This document shows, piece after piece, positions 1 through 8,002 of a DNA stretch of 64,000 nucleotides. A model generated the notes under the pieces. That model was not told where the DNA came from. It saw only the letters and a program-made list of their open reading frames with translations, and ran no database searches. Origin of the DNA: DASRHY01 sp035650275 (lineage in GTDB: Bacteria > Actinomycetota > Actinomycetes > Propionibacteriales > Kribbellaceae); contig DASRHY010000069.1 of assembly GCA_035650275.1 (NCBI GenBank), positions 1-64,000 of the forward strand, in the 5' to 3' direction. Numbering within the stretch: the stretch's first letter is position 1; every line of letters starts with the position of its first letter. The translations under genes and the position numbers were made by a program.

Positions 1-44
1 ACGACCCGGAGGGTAGAACCCGTAGCAGCAGCGCCCCTCGCCAG

Positions 45-78
45 GACCGCCGCACCCTGCCGCCCAGGTGCGGCGGTC
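45..78 (-). terminator. Hairpin at the end of the first leftward gene
   Basis: Two perfect 12-nt arms (45-56 and 67-78) are separated by a 10-nt loop, and the right arm overlaps the stop codon of the leftward gene ending at 77. No clear T-run follows, as is common for actinobacterial terminators. Its position directly at a stop codon supports a terminator role and supports the gene being real. Confidence 0.5.
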
Positions 79-301
79 AGTCGTCTGTGGGCACGGCGCG
101 GCGCCGGACGTTCCGCGCGAGCACCCACGTACCGCCCGTCAACGACCGCGGTTCGTTGTCGAACCACACGTGCATGTGACGGTCGTTCCACCGGTCGGCG
201 TCGCCGGCGCACCACTCCTCGCCGTCGTCCTCCCACACCACGCGCACCCAGCCCGGATCCGCGGCGAGCGCCACTCGAACTCGCGCGGCCGTTGCGGCCA
301 C
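77..301 (-). CDS. Hypothetical protein, possibly frameshifted at its N-terminus
   Basis: The product is not recognised. The C-terminal 50 residues look like real protein (VVWEDDGEEWCAGDADRW, then WFDNEP and GGTWVLARNVRR). The GTG start at 301 has no good ribosome binding site. A second leftward frame begins at GTG 375 (MSVHPWPDALQ...NEQWPQRPREFEW) and reads plausibly, with high third-position GC, down to about position 260, where this frame takes over. The simplest reading is one gene of about 95-100 residues with a single-base indel near 245-265, either genuine or a sequencing error. A hairpin terminator sits on its stop codon. The function is unknown. Confidence 0.45.
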   Translation of the reverse strand: MAATAARVRVALAADPGWVRVVWEDDGEEWCAGDADRWNDRHMHVWFDNEPRSLTGGTWVLARNVRRRAVPTDD

Positions 302-487
302 TGCTCGTTGAGCACCTTCTGATAGCGCTCCTGGACGGGTGCTTGGAGGGCGTCAGGCCACGGATGGACACTCACTCAGCCAGTAGAACAGGTGTTCGAC
401 TTCTCGGGGGAAGATGTAGCAACGCTTCCGGTGCGAGCCGCTCCAGGTCGGTAGGGTGGCTGTCACCTGTGACTCGGGGAGGCCGTG

Positions 488-1171
488 ATGAAAACCGATC
501 CGCCGATCGTCGAATGGAGACCAGAGAGCGGGATCGACCCGACCGCCGGCCGATGGCAGGCCAGCACCGCGGTCGTCGCCAGCGACCCGTACGCGCCGGA
601 CGGCTCGATCCTGCCGCCGAGCCCGCTGGACGGTATGCGCTTCATGGTCTCGATCGAGCAGAGCGAGTGGGCCCCGGATCCGATGGTGCTGCTCGCGACC
701 ACAACCGACATCGACGTGGCCGCGTACATCGCCGAGACGCACAACGCGCGCCTCCGCTGGTGGAGGAGGCCCTTCCGCCTTCCGTTCCGCCGCGGCCCAG
801 TGTCTGAACGACCCCGGCGGCGTGGCGACGACCAGGAGCGGGACCGGCGAGCGGCGCCGCGGTTCGTCGACTCGGCGCTGCGAGCCGTTCGTCGGGCCCG
901 GTCCGGTCCGGACGGCCGGATACCCGCGACGGCGCCTGAACGGATCAAGTACCCGCTCAACGTTCGGTGGACAATTATCACGGCGGAGATCGGCACCACA
1001 GATCCGATTCCGGACCATCTACTACACCCGATGAGGTCGACCGACAGCATGCACCACCTTGTTGTGCTCGAGGAGAACACCGATGGGGTGATCGCTGCCA
1101 CGATCGACAGCCGCCTGGCCGAGCATCTAGCGGAGACCCACAACGCATGGCTCGACGCGAACACCGGTTGA
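488..1171 (+). CDS. Hypothetical protein with an internal repeat
   Basis: A protein of about 227 residues with no recognised domain. ATG 488 was chosen because GGGGAGG (476-482) precedes it by 5 nt; a GTG at 485 is the alternative. The two halves resemble each other: IAETHNARL closes the first (around residue 86) and LAETHNAWL closes the second at the C-terminus, each preceded by a hydrophobic VLLATTTD or VVLEENTD segment. The halves are joined by a basic Arg/Asp-rich linker. This looks like a duplicated domain of about 80 residues. There are no signal peptide or membrane segments. It is convergent with the channel gene that follows. Confidence 0.6.
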   Translation: MKTDPPIVEWRPESGIDPTAGRWQASTAVVASDPYAPDGSILPPSPLDGMRFMVSIEQSEWAPDPMVLLATTTDIDVAAYIAETHNARLRWWRRPFRLPFRRGPVSERPRRRGDDQERDRRAAPRFVDSALRAVRRARSGPDGRIPATAPERIKYPLNVRWTIITAEIGTTDPIPDHLLHPMRSTDSMHHLVVLEENTDGVIAATIDSRLAEHLAETHNAWLDANTG

Positions 1172-1192
1172 GCCGCGCCCTGGCTGGTCGAG

Positions 1193-1888
1193 TCATCTCG
1201 ACGCGGGGGTCACTTCCGATTTCTTGCCCTCGGATGAGGTCGACGAGGAAGCCGCAGCTGCACTCTGGTCTCGCTGGACCTGTGACACCATCCACGCCGC
1301 GATCGACGCCGTGACCGCCCCCACCGTTGCGATGCCCACGATCATGAGCGCGAGACCGATGAACCGGCCCGTCGGCGTCGTCGGGTACCGGTCCCCGTAG
1401 CCCACTGTCGTGATGGTTGCAGTCGCCCACCACAGCGCATCACCGTAGGTCTCGATGTTCGCCCCCTCGGCGTCCTGCTCGGCGTCCAGCATCGCGAGCG
1501 CCCCGAGGAACGCCGCCATCACGCTGGTACCGAAGACGTAGGTGCCGACGCGGCCCACGAGTGAGCTGGCCGCCGATCGGTTGAGAATCCGGGCCAGCGC
1601 GAGCAGACGCAGCAGGCGCAGCGGCCGGAGCATGGGCAGTGCGATCAGCGCGACGTCGTACCAGTGGCGAAGTGCGTAGGGCCACCGGTCGTCGGCAAGG
1701 ATCACCCGCACGACGAAGTCGACCGCGAACGCGATCCAGACGGTCCAGCTCGCCACGCTGAGCGTCGTCGCCAGGTCGGGATGCAACACCGGGTCGAGTA
1801 CCTGCCAGGCGTAGGCGACGAGGAAGGCCAACGCCAGCAACAGCAGCGGAATCTCGGACTTGCGTTCATAACGCTCGACACGGGTCAT
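1193..1888 (-). CDS. Potassium channel of the voltage-gated ion transport family
   Basis: A 231-residue integral membrane protein. The selectivity filter TTVGYGD near residue 160 is the potassium channel signature. Before it come hydrophobic helices in the order expected for a six-helix channel: LLLLALAFLVAYAW, then a VASWTVWIAFAVDFVVRV segment and an S4-like stretch rich in Arg and Leu (LRPLRLLRLLALARIL) that may sense voltage. One helix follows the filter, and then a short Ser/Lys tail. No RCK or other cytosolic gating domain is present. The ATG at 1888 has no obvious ribosome binding site. It probably conducts K+ across the cytoplasmic membrane; its physiological role cannot be read from the sequence. 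Confidence 0.9.
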   Translation of the reverse strand: MTRVERYERKSEIPLLLLALAFLVAYAWQVLDPVLHPDLATTLSVASWTVWIAFAVDFVVRVILADDRWPYALRHWYDVALIALPMLRPLRLLRLLALARILNRSAASSLVGRVGTYVFGTSVMAAFLGALAMLDAEQDAEGANIETYGDALWWATATITTVGYGDRYPTTPTGRFIGLALMIVGIATVGAVTASIAAWMVSQVQRDQSAAAASSSTSSEGKKSEVTPASR

Positions 1889-2001
1889 GCATGGTGCATC
1901 GACGCGGTGTCAACGTTCGTTACGGGCCCGGCCAGACGACCGGAACACCCGCGGCGTAGCTGGACGGCAGCGACGCCAACGCCGACGTACCCGTGCCGGG
2001 G

Positions 2002-2388
2002 TTATCCGTTGGTCGGCGGCCGTTGCCCCTTGTCGGCCGGCCGGGGACTGCTGCTCGGTCCGGTGGCCGGCGACTCCCGGTCCCGGACGACGTCCGCGGT
2101 GAACACGATCGACACGTCGACGAGCTCGATCGTCGGCTCCACCCCGAAGTCACGGAATACCTGGACCGGGACTGGCACGTCGTGCGTGGGCTTCGTCCGC
2201 TGTGCCAGCGTGCCGTCGACGAGGACGAACACCGACCAGCGGCCGCCACCGTGGTGGACGAGCATGCACTGCTGCACGTACGGCTGGCTCATCACCCGCT
2301 CGCTGACCATCGTCCGGAACGCGACCTGGAACTCCTCGGCGCGTGCGGCCTCGACGCTGCCCGACGTGATCATCATCTCCTGCGCCAT
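2002..2388 (-). CDS. Hypothetical small protein
   Basis: A 128-residue protein of no recognised family. ATG 2388 (MAQEMMITSG) is chosen because GGGAG lies 8 nt upstream and the extension before it has the Arg/Pro-rich composition of untranslated GC-rich DNA. The core (residues 15-100) looks like a folded alpha/beta domain, with segments such as VQQCMLVHHGGGRWSVFVLVDG and IELVDVSIVFTADVV; the last 25 residues are Pro/Ser-rich and probably disordered. It is transcribed away from the oxidoreductase gene at 2833. Confidence 0.6.
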   Translation of the reverse strand: MAQEMMITSGSVEAARAEEFQVAFRTMVSERVMSQPYVQQCMLVHHGGGRWSVFVLVDGTLAQRTKPTHDVPVPVQVFRDFGVEPTIELVDVSIVFTADVVRDRESPATGPSSSPRPADKGQRPPTNG

Positions 2389-2832
2389 CACATCTCCCAG
2401 ACCTCGGACGGCCCGATCGGGCGGCCGGACTCGGCCCCTATCCTCCCCTCGCTCCACCCCGTCGTCCACGCCCGATCGCCGGCCGACCCAGCTCGGATCA
2501 CACTCTCGCGCGTCAGGGCGCGTGGCGATCCGCGCGGTCTGAGGGGCGCACCGTCTACCTAGAGGACGGCCTCGAGGTACCGGGCCGTGGGTATGGATTT
2601 GGGCATGAACCACGTGCGCCGTGAGACGCGCATCGAATTTTCGAACCGCCGCCAGGCGGTGACAGCAGGCTGAGCGCCCGCGAGAGCCGGTTGGTGACTC
2701 GGCCGGCCGATGAGTTTCCGGTGGTGCGCAGGTCTACCGAGCCCGACTGTGTTTGTCGAATCTGTCCGGGCCCGTTCGATGTGATGTAGAAGCCCGGCAC
2801 AGGGCTCGGGCGACAGCGAAAGGACAGCGACG
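2389..2832. other. Gene-free divergent intergenic region
   Basis: This 444-bp stretch separates the divergent genes starting at 2388 and 2833. Open frames in it have the composition of random GC-rich DNA and no convincing start with a ribosome binding site. Promoters for both genes are expected here, but I cannot place them. No copy of the island motif is present. Confidence 0.5.
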
Positions 2833-3663
2833 ATGACCGACAATCAGGCGACCGGCGGAGCGAGACCGTTTCGATTCGGGGTCGTCGCCCCCCTCAGAAC
2901 TGATCTACCGGCGTGGCGAGACCAGGTGCGCCGTATCGCCGACAGCGGTTTTTCGACACTTCTGATGCCGGACGTTCAGCAGTGGCAGCCGGCGCCTGGA
3001 CCCACGTTGGCTGTCGCGGCGACTCTCGCCAACCTGCGGGTGGGTACGTGGGTGTATGCCTCTCCGCTGCGCATGCCCTGGAGTATGGCGTGGGAGGCGC
3101 ACTCACTGTCGGTGCTTACCGAGGGTCGCTTCGAGATGGGCATCGGCACCGGGAGACCCGGGATCGAGGACGAACTGCGCGAGTTGGGCCTTCCGGTGGT
3201 GACACCGGGCGAGCGGCTGTCGCAGGTGCGTGACACTGTCACGTCGCTCAGAGAACTCGATGGCCCGGACCTCTATACGCCGGTGGCGATGGCTGTACGT
3301 GGTCCTAAGGCCCTGGCGCTGGCGGCCGACCTGGCGGATACGGTCACGTTCGCCGCGATGCCGGGTGACTCTCGGGCCGAGATGATGCGGCTGGCGGCCG
3401 ACTTCCGCGCAGTCCGAGACGTCGAACTCGCGCTCCACGTGCCGGTGGTCGGCGACGCCGTCGCCCCGTTCATGACGCGCCCCGACACGGACCCGGCCGC
3501 GCTACGCGCGGCGGACTCGCTCCTGATACTCCCGAGCGACCCGACCGCGGCCACCGAGGAGATCTTGAGGCGGCGGGAGGACAGCGGCTTCTCCTACTTC
3601 ATTGTCGGCGCCAACGCCGCTGATGCGCTCGCTCCTGTCGTCGCCGAGCTGACCGGACATTGA
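2833..3663 (+). CDS. LLM-class flavin-dependent oxidoreductase
   Basis: A 276-residue protein of the bacterial luciferase-like monooxygenase superfamily, in the branch that often uses coenzyme F420 in actinobacteria. It starts with FRFGVVAPLRTDLPAWRDQVRRIADSG, the typical first strand and helix of the TIM barrel. ALSVLTEGRFEMGIGTG-type sequence near residue 95 (SVLTEGRFEMGIGTGRPG) and VRGPKALALAADLAD near 160 are family hallmarks. AAAGGA precedes the ATG by 8 nt. The substrate is unknown. The gene directly follows a 444-bp intergenic region and is followed by a decayed hydrolase. Confidence 0.85.
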   Translation: MTDNQATGGARPFRFGVVAPLRTDLPAWRDQVRRIADSGFSTLLMPDVQQWQPAPGPTLAVAATLANLRVGTWVYASPLRMPWSMAWEAHSLSVLTEGRFEMGIGTGRPGIEDELRELGLPVVTPGERLSQVRDTVTSLRELDGPDLYTPVAMAVRGPKALALAADLADTVTFAAMPGDSRAEMMRLAADFRAVRDVELALHVPVVGDAVAPFMTRPDTDPAALRAADSLLILPSDPTAATEEILRRREDSGFSYFIVGANAADALAPVVAELTGH

Positions 3664-3686
3664 TCCGTCGTTGAACAGCCACGACC

Positions 3687-3960
3687 GTGACGGAGAGTGA
3701 CATTCTGGCTGGGGCGAAGCGCTTTGTTCCGACAGCCATACGTTGTCGGTTCCCAATCGGCGCCAGTCTGGCCGATCTGTGGCTGGGAGGCGAGGTGCGC
3801 GCTATCGGGCCTTCGCGGTTCGGCTACCTCGGGTCGGCGATGCCGGCCGGTGCGACGCCGGCAGCCCAGGCGGACTGCTACGTCGATCTGCTCGACCATC
3901 TTGGAGTCGAGCGTGCCGTGGCTCCCGGGTTTGCGCACATCCTGCCGGGCCGAGGGGGCA
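3687..3960 (+). pseudogene. Remnant of an alpha/beta hydrolase
   Basis: The frame from GTG 3687 encodes a segment (AIGPSRFGYLGSAMPAGATP, then AQADCYVDLLDHLGVERAV) that matches the stretch just before the nucleophile elbow of alpha/beta hydrolases. The expected GxSxG nucleophile motif and the rest of the fold are missing, and downstream sequence in all frames loses similarity before the next gene starts at 4064. I read it as an N-terminally and C-terminally deleted fragment. No catalytic residue survives, so it is not expected to be active. Confidence 0.55.
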
Positions 3961-4063
3961 GCCCCGCGGGACGCCGGCACGACGCCGACTCAACGGCACC
4001 GGTCGCGCGACGGCTACGCGAGTGCGTGATGGCAGTACCGGGCGGGACGACCAGGATGACGAT

Positions 4064-4921
4064 GTGCGGCGGCATCGAAACGGTCTCAGGACTGCGGTCC
4101 TGCTGTCCGCGCTGTCCGCGCTGGTCCTGCTCGCCGGATGGTGGATCGGCGGCCGCACCGGCCTGACGATGGCGCTGTTGCTGTCGTTGGGGATGAACGG
4201 GATCGCCTACTTCTGGAGCGACAAGCTCGCGCTCGCCTCGATGCACGCGCGGCCGATCGGAGCACACGAGCAGCCGGTCATGTACCGCATCGTCCGCGAG
4301 CTCGCGACCGCGACAGGCCAGCCGATGCCCCGGCTCTACGTCGCGCCCACCTTCACGCCTAATGCGTTCGCCACCGGTCGGAGCCCGCGCAAGGCGGCGG
4401 TGTGCTGCACGACAGGCATCCTGCGGATCCTCGACGCGCGGGAGCTCCGCGCCGTTCTCGGTCACGAGCTGGCGCACGTGTACAACCGTGACATCCTGAT
4501 CGCGTCGGTGGCGGCCGGACTGGCGAGCTGCATCATGTACCTTGCGCAGCTCGCCTGGTTCCTGCCTTTCGGCCACCACGACGACGAGGGCAACCCGGTG
4601 AGTGCGCTCCTTGTCCTGATCCTCGGGCCGATGGCCGCCACCCTGATCCAGTTCGCGATCAGCCGGTCCCGGGAGTTCGAGGCCGACGCCGACGGCGCGC
4701 AGCTCACCGGCGACCCGATCGCGCTCGCCAGTGCGCTGCGCAAGCTGGAGCTGGGGACCCGGCAGCTGCCGCTCGAACCATCGCCGCGGCTGCAGCCGAC
4801 CAGCTCGTTGATGATCGTCAACCCGTTCAGGCCGGCGGGTCTGGCCAAGCTGTTCTCCACCCATCCGCCGGTGTCGGAGCGCATCGCCAGGCTGCAGGCG
4901 CTCGCCCGGACGATGCGCTGA
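4064..4921 (+). CDS. M48 family zinc metalloprotease, HtpX-like
   Basis: A 285-residue membrane protease, close to the usual HtpX length. GTG 4064 is chosen because AGGA lies 7 nt upstream; the same frame continues further upstream, but only as Arg/Gly-rich filler. Two N-terminal membrane helices (TAVLLSALSALVLLAGWW and GLTMALLLSLGMNGIAYFW) are followed by HELAH (VLGHELAHVYNRD), which binds zinc, and by SREFEADADGA carrying the third zinc ligand. A further pair of hydrophobic segments lies between them. HtpX degrades misfolded membrane proteins, which fits the stress island and the FtsH encoded downstream. Confidence 0.88.
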   Translation: MRRHRNGLRTAVLLSALSALVLLAGWWIGGRTGLTMALLLSLGMNGIAYFWSDKLALASMHARPIGAHEQPVMYRIVRELATATGQPMPRLYVAPTFTPNAFATGRSPRKAAVCCTTGILRILDARELRAVLGHELAHVYNRDILIASVAAGLASCIMYLAQLAWFLPFGHHDDEGNPVSALLVLILGPMAATLIQFAISRSREFEADADGAQLTGDPIALASALRKLELGTRQLPLEPSPRLQPTSSLMIVNPFRPAGLAKLFSTHPPVSERIARLQALARTMR

Positions 4922-4930
4922 CGGCTCCAC

Positions 4931-4952
4931 GACTACGCAGTCCGGGGATGCC
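4931..4952 (+). promoter_or_regulatory. Island motif copy 1, upstream of the first BON gene
   Basis: This copy begins GACTACGCAG and ends GGGGATGCC. It lies 82 nt before the ATG of the BON protein at 5034, in the same orientation. It matches the nine-copy consensus rACTACG-ygrTCcs-GGGATGCC without gaps. The -10-like element is poor here (AGACGG, 18 nt downstream). Confidence 0.8.
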
Positions 4953-5033
4953 CGGCGGCAGCGGCAGGCGAGACGGTGGGCCGGAGGGCGGAGCGGCGGC
5001 CTTCCGTCGCCGGGACTGAGGATGGAGCGAGCA

Positions 5034-5714
5034 ATGGCGACAGCGACGACGACTCGAACCGATGAGGAGATCCAGCGGGACGTTCTCGCTGAGCTGAAGT
5101 GGGACGCCCGGGTTCAGCCCAACGAGATCGGCGTTGCGGTCAAGGACGGCGTCGTGGTGCTGACGGGCTGGGTGGATTCGTTTATGAAGAAGTGGGCGGC
5201 CGAGGACGCGGCCCATCGCGTCCGCGGTGTGCTGGCGGTCGCCAACGACATCGAGGTACGGCTCCCGACCGACGCCGAGCGCACCGACGCCGACATCGCC
5301 GCCGCCGTGACCCGCGCGCTGGAGTACGACGCATTCGTGCCGATCGAGAACCTCGACGTGACCGTCTCGAAGGGCTGGGTCACGCTGCGCGGCGAGGTCG
5401 CGTGGCAGTTCCAGAAGCGGGACGCCGAGCGAGCGGTCAGGCGGCTGGCCGGCGTGCGCGGCGTGAGCAACCTGATCAAGCTCAAGCCGCGGACCCAGCC
5501 GTCACCCGAGGAGCTGAAGCGGAAGATCGAGGAGGCGTTGGTCCGCAGCGCGGAGACCGACGCCGAACGGATCTCCATCCAGGTGGACGGCGACCGGGTC
5601 ACGCTGAAGGGCACCGTGCGCTCGTGGGCGGAGCGGGAGGAAGCCGAGCGGGTCGCCTGGTCCGCGCCCGGGGTGGCCGCGGTCGACAACCAGATCACGG
5701 TGCGCCTCAGCTAG
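5034..5714 (+). CDS. Triple BON-domain protein (first of two tandem paralogues)
   Basis: A 226-residue soluble protein made of three BON domains (about residues 10-77, 82-150 and 158-226), each ending in a glycine-containing VxGV/PGV turn and a strand such as VSNLIKLKP or VDNQITVRL. BON domains are thought to bind membranes or ligands and are common in stress proteins. No signal peptide is present, so it is probably cytoplasmic. ATG 5034 follows GGAG by 6 nt; an in-frame ATG at 5022 is less likely because the paralogue at 6339 starts at the equivalent residue. It carries island motif copy 1, and a lipoprotein gene follows 14 nt downstream. Confidence 0.85.
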   Translation: MATATTTRTDEEIQRDVLAELKWDARVQPNEIGVAVKDGVVVLTGWVDSFMKKWAAEDAAHRVRGVLAVANDIEVRLPTDAERTDADIAAAVTRALEYDAFVPIENLDVTVSKGWVTLRGEVAWQFQKRDAERAVRRLAGVRGVSNLIKLKPRTQPSPEELKRKIEEALVRSAETDAERISIQVDGDRVTLKGTVRSWAEREEAERVAWSAPGVAAVDNQITVRLS

Positions 5715-5728
5715 CCGGTGCACATGCC

Positions 5729-6238
5729 ATGACCGGGAGCCGTGCGGTGATGGCCACCGTGGCCTGCGCGCTGCTGCTATCGGCCTGCGGGTCGGACGAC
5801 GAGCCGCCGCTGGCCTATCGCGAGCACGGGTTCGGCGCCGCAGACCTCGGCCAGCTGCACGTCCGGGCGGTCAGGCTGGTGACGGCCGACAACGACGGCG
5901 CCGTCGCGCTCGTCGCCACGTTCGTCAACGACGGGCCCGCCGACGTACTGATCGAGCTGTCGGCGAGACCGGGCGACGTAAACACCGCGGACGGCGTGCC
6001 CAGCGCGGACGTGATCAGCCGTGAGACTCCCGGCCTGGGCCTCGGCGCAGAGGAGGTCGTCCTGGTCGGGGGCGCCGGCAACCCGCGGATCGACCTGCCG
6101 GACCCCGGCGAGAGGATCCGGGCCGGCTTCCTCGCCACAGTCACGCTCTCGTTCCGCGGCGCTGGCACGACACAGGTCGGGGTGATCGCCGAGGAGCCAC
6201 GGGGGTTCCTCGCACCGTACGCACCGCGGCGGAGGTAG
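5729..6238 (+). CDS. Small lipoprotein
   Basis: A 169-residue secreted protein with a lipoprotein signal peptide: the hydrophobic stretch VMATVACALLLSAC ends in a lipobox with Cys near residue 20, so the mature protein should be anchored to the outer face of the membrane. The rest resembles a beta-sandwich of the copper-chaperone-like or DUF4352-like type (VALVATFVNDGPADVLIEL in the middle), but I do not assign a family. It starts 14 nt after the BON gene and is probably co-transcribed with it. It lies between the two tandem BON genes, so the duplication either took place around it or left it behind in only one copy. Confidence 0.75.
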   Translation: MTGSRAVMATVACALLLSACGSDDEPPLAYREHGFGAADLGQLHVRAVRLVTADNDGAVALVATFVNDGPADVLIELSARPGDVNTADGVPSADVISRETPGLGLGAEEVVLVGGAGNPRIDLPDPGERIRAGFLATVTLSFRGAGTTQVGVIAEEPRGFLAPYAPRRR

Positions 6239-6259
6239 CCGTGACACGTCCTGGCCGGG

Positions 6260-6281
6260 AACTACGCAGTCAGGGGATGCC
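6260..6281 (+). promoter_or_regulatory. Island motif copy 2, upstream of the second BON gene
   Basis: This copy begins AACTACGCAG and ends GGGGATGCC. It lies 58 nt before ATG 6339, in the same orientation, and differs from copy 1 at only two positions. The similarity may reflect duplication of BON gene plus promoter, but the sequences flanking the two copies have diverged. Confidence 0.8.
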
Positions 6282-6338
6282 GGTCCGGAGCTCCGGCGGA
6301 GATGGTTGCGGAGACCGGACCTCGAGGAGTGATGACCC

Positions 6339-7019
6339 ATGGCGACAATGACCGCGCAGCGGCTCGACGAGGAGATCCAGCGGGAGGTGCTGGAGGAGCT
6401 GAAGTGGGACGCCCGCGTCCAGCCCAACGAGATCGGCGTCGCGGTCAAGGATGGCATCGCCGTCCTCACCGGCTGGGTGGACTCCTTCAGCAAGAAGTGG
6501 GCGGCGGAGCGGGCCGCGCACCGGGTGCGCGGAGTGACCGCGGTCGTGAACGACGTCGAGATCCGCCTGCCGAGATCCGCCGAGCGCACCGACGCCGACA
6601 TCGCTGCGGCTGCGACCCGCGCGCTGGAGTCACACGCGGGCCTGCCGATCGAGAACATCGAGGTCACCGTCTCGAAGGGCTGGGTCACGCTGCGCGGGGA
6701 GGTCGAGTGGCAATTCCAGAAGTACGACGCCGAGCGGGCGGTTCGCCGGTTGTCCGGGGTGCGTGGCGTGAGCAACCTGATCAAGGTCAGGCCGCGGGTG
6801 AAGCCCTCGCCCGACACGCTCAAGCGCAAGATCGAGGCGGCCTTGGTGCGTAGCGCAGAAACCGACGCGGAACGGATCACCGTCACGGTGGAGGGCGGCA
6901 CGGTGCAGCTTGCCGGGACGGTGCGTTCCTACGCCGAGAAGAAGGAGGCCGAGCAGGCCGCGTGGTCGGCGCCCGGCGTCGCGGAGGTCCGCAACAACAT
7001 CGTCGTACGTATCGACTGA
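6339..7019 (+). CDS. Triple BON-domain protein (second tandem paralogue)
   Basis: A 226-residue paralogue of the protein at 5034, with three BON domains and no signal peptide. The two are the same length and are nearly identical over the first domain (LKWDARVQPNEIGVAVKDG in both), while the last domain is more diverged. It has its own copy of the island motif 58 nt upstream, so it is probably transcribed separately from the first BON gene and lipoprotein. The presence of two copies under the same control suggests a dosage or sub-functionalised role in stress; the ligand is unknown. Confidence 0.85.
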   Translation: MATMTAQRLDEEIQREVLEELKWDARVQPNEIGVAVKDGIAVLTGWVDSFSKKWAAERAAHRVRGVTAVVNDVEIRLPRSAERTDADIAAAATRALESHAGLPIENIEVTVSKGWVTLRGEVEWQFQKYDAERAVRRLSGVRGVSNLIKVRPRVKPSPDTLKRKIEAALVRSAETDAERITVTVEGGTVQLAGTVRSYAEKKEAEQAAWSAPGVAEVRNNIVVRID

Positions 7020-7552
7020 TCCGGCCGGCGGCGAGGAGATCACCGCCCGGAGCTCTACCGCCGAGTCGGCTGATGGCAGCTGACGCATCCGTTCGCGGCT
7101 GCGCGATTCGGGGATGTCCTGTTCTCGCTCGTGCCGCAGGCTGTCACGAAGACGGCAGCGGGGCTCAATCTCCACGGAAGAGGCGCGGGGAGCATCTCCG
7201 GCGGGAGCGGATCTCCGGGAGGATCGGCACCCGCCGGAGATGGAGGGCACGGTGCTGAGCTGCGTGTCGCCCGGCCAGGTGGCGCGCAACAGCGGCCGGC
7301 ACGGTCAGTGGTCGCCGTGTCGGCCGCACCCATCGCCCACCAGACACGCACCGCCCGCCAGACGCACTCGAACTTTGGCGACACGGCTGCGATGCCGGAC
7401 GCACCGCGGACTTTCGGGCGTGGCTGTCTGGGGCCGCTCGTCGACCGGGGTTGCCCCTTGGCCACCGAGAGCGCCACTGTCGGGCCACGACCGTCGGTAC
7501 CTGGCACGCGCTGGTGTCCTGACCAGGCACCCACCTTCTGGTCCGGGTACAA
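7020..7552. other. Gene-free region holding an orphan island motif
   Basis: This 533-bp stretch lies between convergent genes. Open frames exist on both strands but have the composition of non-coding GC-rich DNA, without homology I recognise or a good ribosome binding site. The only notable feature is the island motif at 7097, which faces right toward no intact gene. A gene formerly driven by it may have been lost. Confidence 0.5.
7097..7118 (+). promoter_or_regulatory. Island motif copy 8 (orphan)
   Basis: This copy begins GGCTGCGCG and ends GGGGATGTC. It keeps the positions invariant in all nine copies (C3, T4, C6, G15, G17, A18, T19) but is the weakest at position 5 and in the 3' part. 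It faces right, and no convincing gene starts within the following 430 bp, unlike the other eight copies. Confidence 0.6.
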
Positions 7553-8002
7553 CTAGAGCAGCAGGCCGAAGATCCGGAAGGCGCGCTCCCACTGGGATGT
7601 CTGCGGGTTCTTGACGTCGGGGTCGACGATCGTGAAGGTGCGGGCGAGTGCGATGCTCAGCCCGCCGACGACGCCGGGCATCCGGGACTCGGTCTCCTTG
7701 CTCAGGGTCACGTCCAGTGGAGGCCACGCCGCCAGCTGCTCCAGGATCGGCTGCAGCTCGATGTCCTCGTCGAGCTTCCGGAACTCGTGGATGCGCTCCT
7801 GCAGGCCCTTGGTGATCGGCAGGTCGCGTGGCTCGATGATGTCCCGGCCGTTCGCCTTCGCCGTTCCCTGGGCGATCACGAGCAGGTCGTAGAGCTTGTC
7901 GGTGACGAAGTCGCTGTAGCGCTTGAGGTCGTTCTTGTCGATGTCGAGACTCGCCGCGGCGCGGAAGAACCGCTCGAACCTGTGCACCGCCATGACCGTC
8001 AT
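7553..8002 (-). CDS. DUF1931 family protein, single-chain histone-fold
   Basis: A 149-residue protein recognised as DUF1931, a family whose structure contains two histone folds in one chain. The features seen are the N-terminal FERFFRAAASLDIDKNDLKRY segment, YDLLVIAQGTAKANGRDIIEPRDLPITKGLQ (histone-like helix ends), and the conserved C-terminal ARTFTIVDPDVKNPQTSQWERAFRIFGLLL. Its length matches the family. ATG 8002 overlaps the ftsH stop as ATGA, and GGAG lies 5 nt upstream, so translation is probably coupled to FtsH. Whether it binds DNA is not established. It is the last gene of the leftward operon that starts with the PrsW gene. Confidence 0.85.
   Translation of the reverse strand: MTVMAVHRFERFFRAAASLDIDKNDLKRYSDFVTDKLYDLLVIAQGTAKANGRDIIEPRDLPITKGLQERIHEFRKLDEDIELQPILEQLAAWPPLDVTLSKETESRMPGVVGGLSIALARTFTIVDPDVKNPQTSQWERAFRIFGLLL

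Noticed and set aside
1889..1914. TTGACA at 1909-1914 as the -35 of the potassium channel gene
   Set aside because: A -10 at the right distance would fall on the start codon and does not match TANNNT.
7131..7556. A possible gene after motif copy 8
   Set aside because: The frame starts with GTG without a ribosome binding site and has Ser/Gly/Pro/Arg-rich composition without domain-like sequence.
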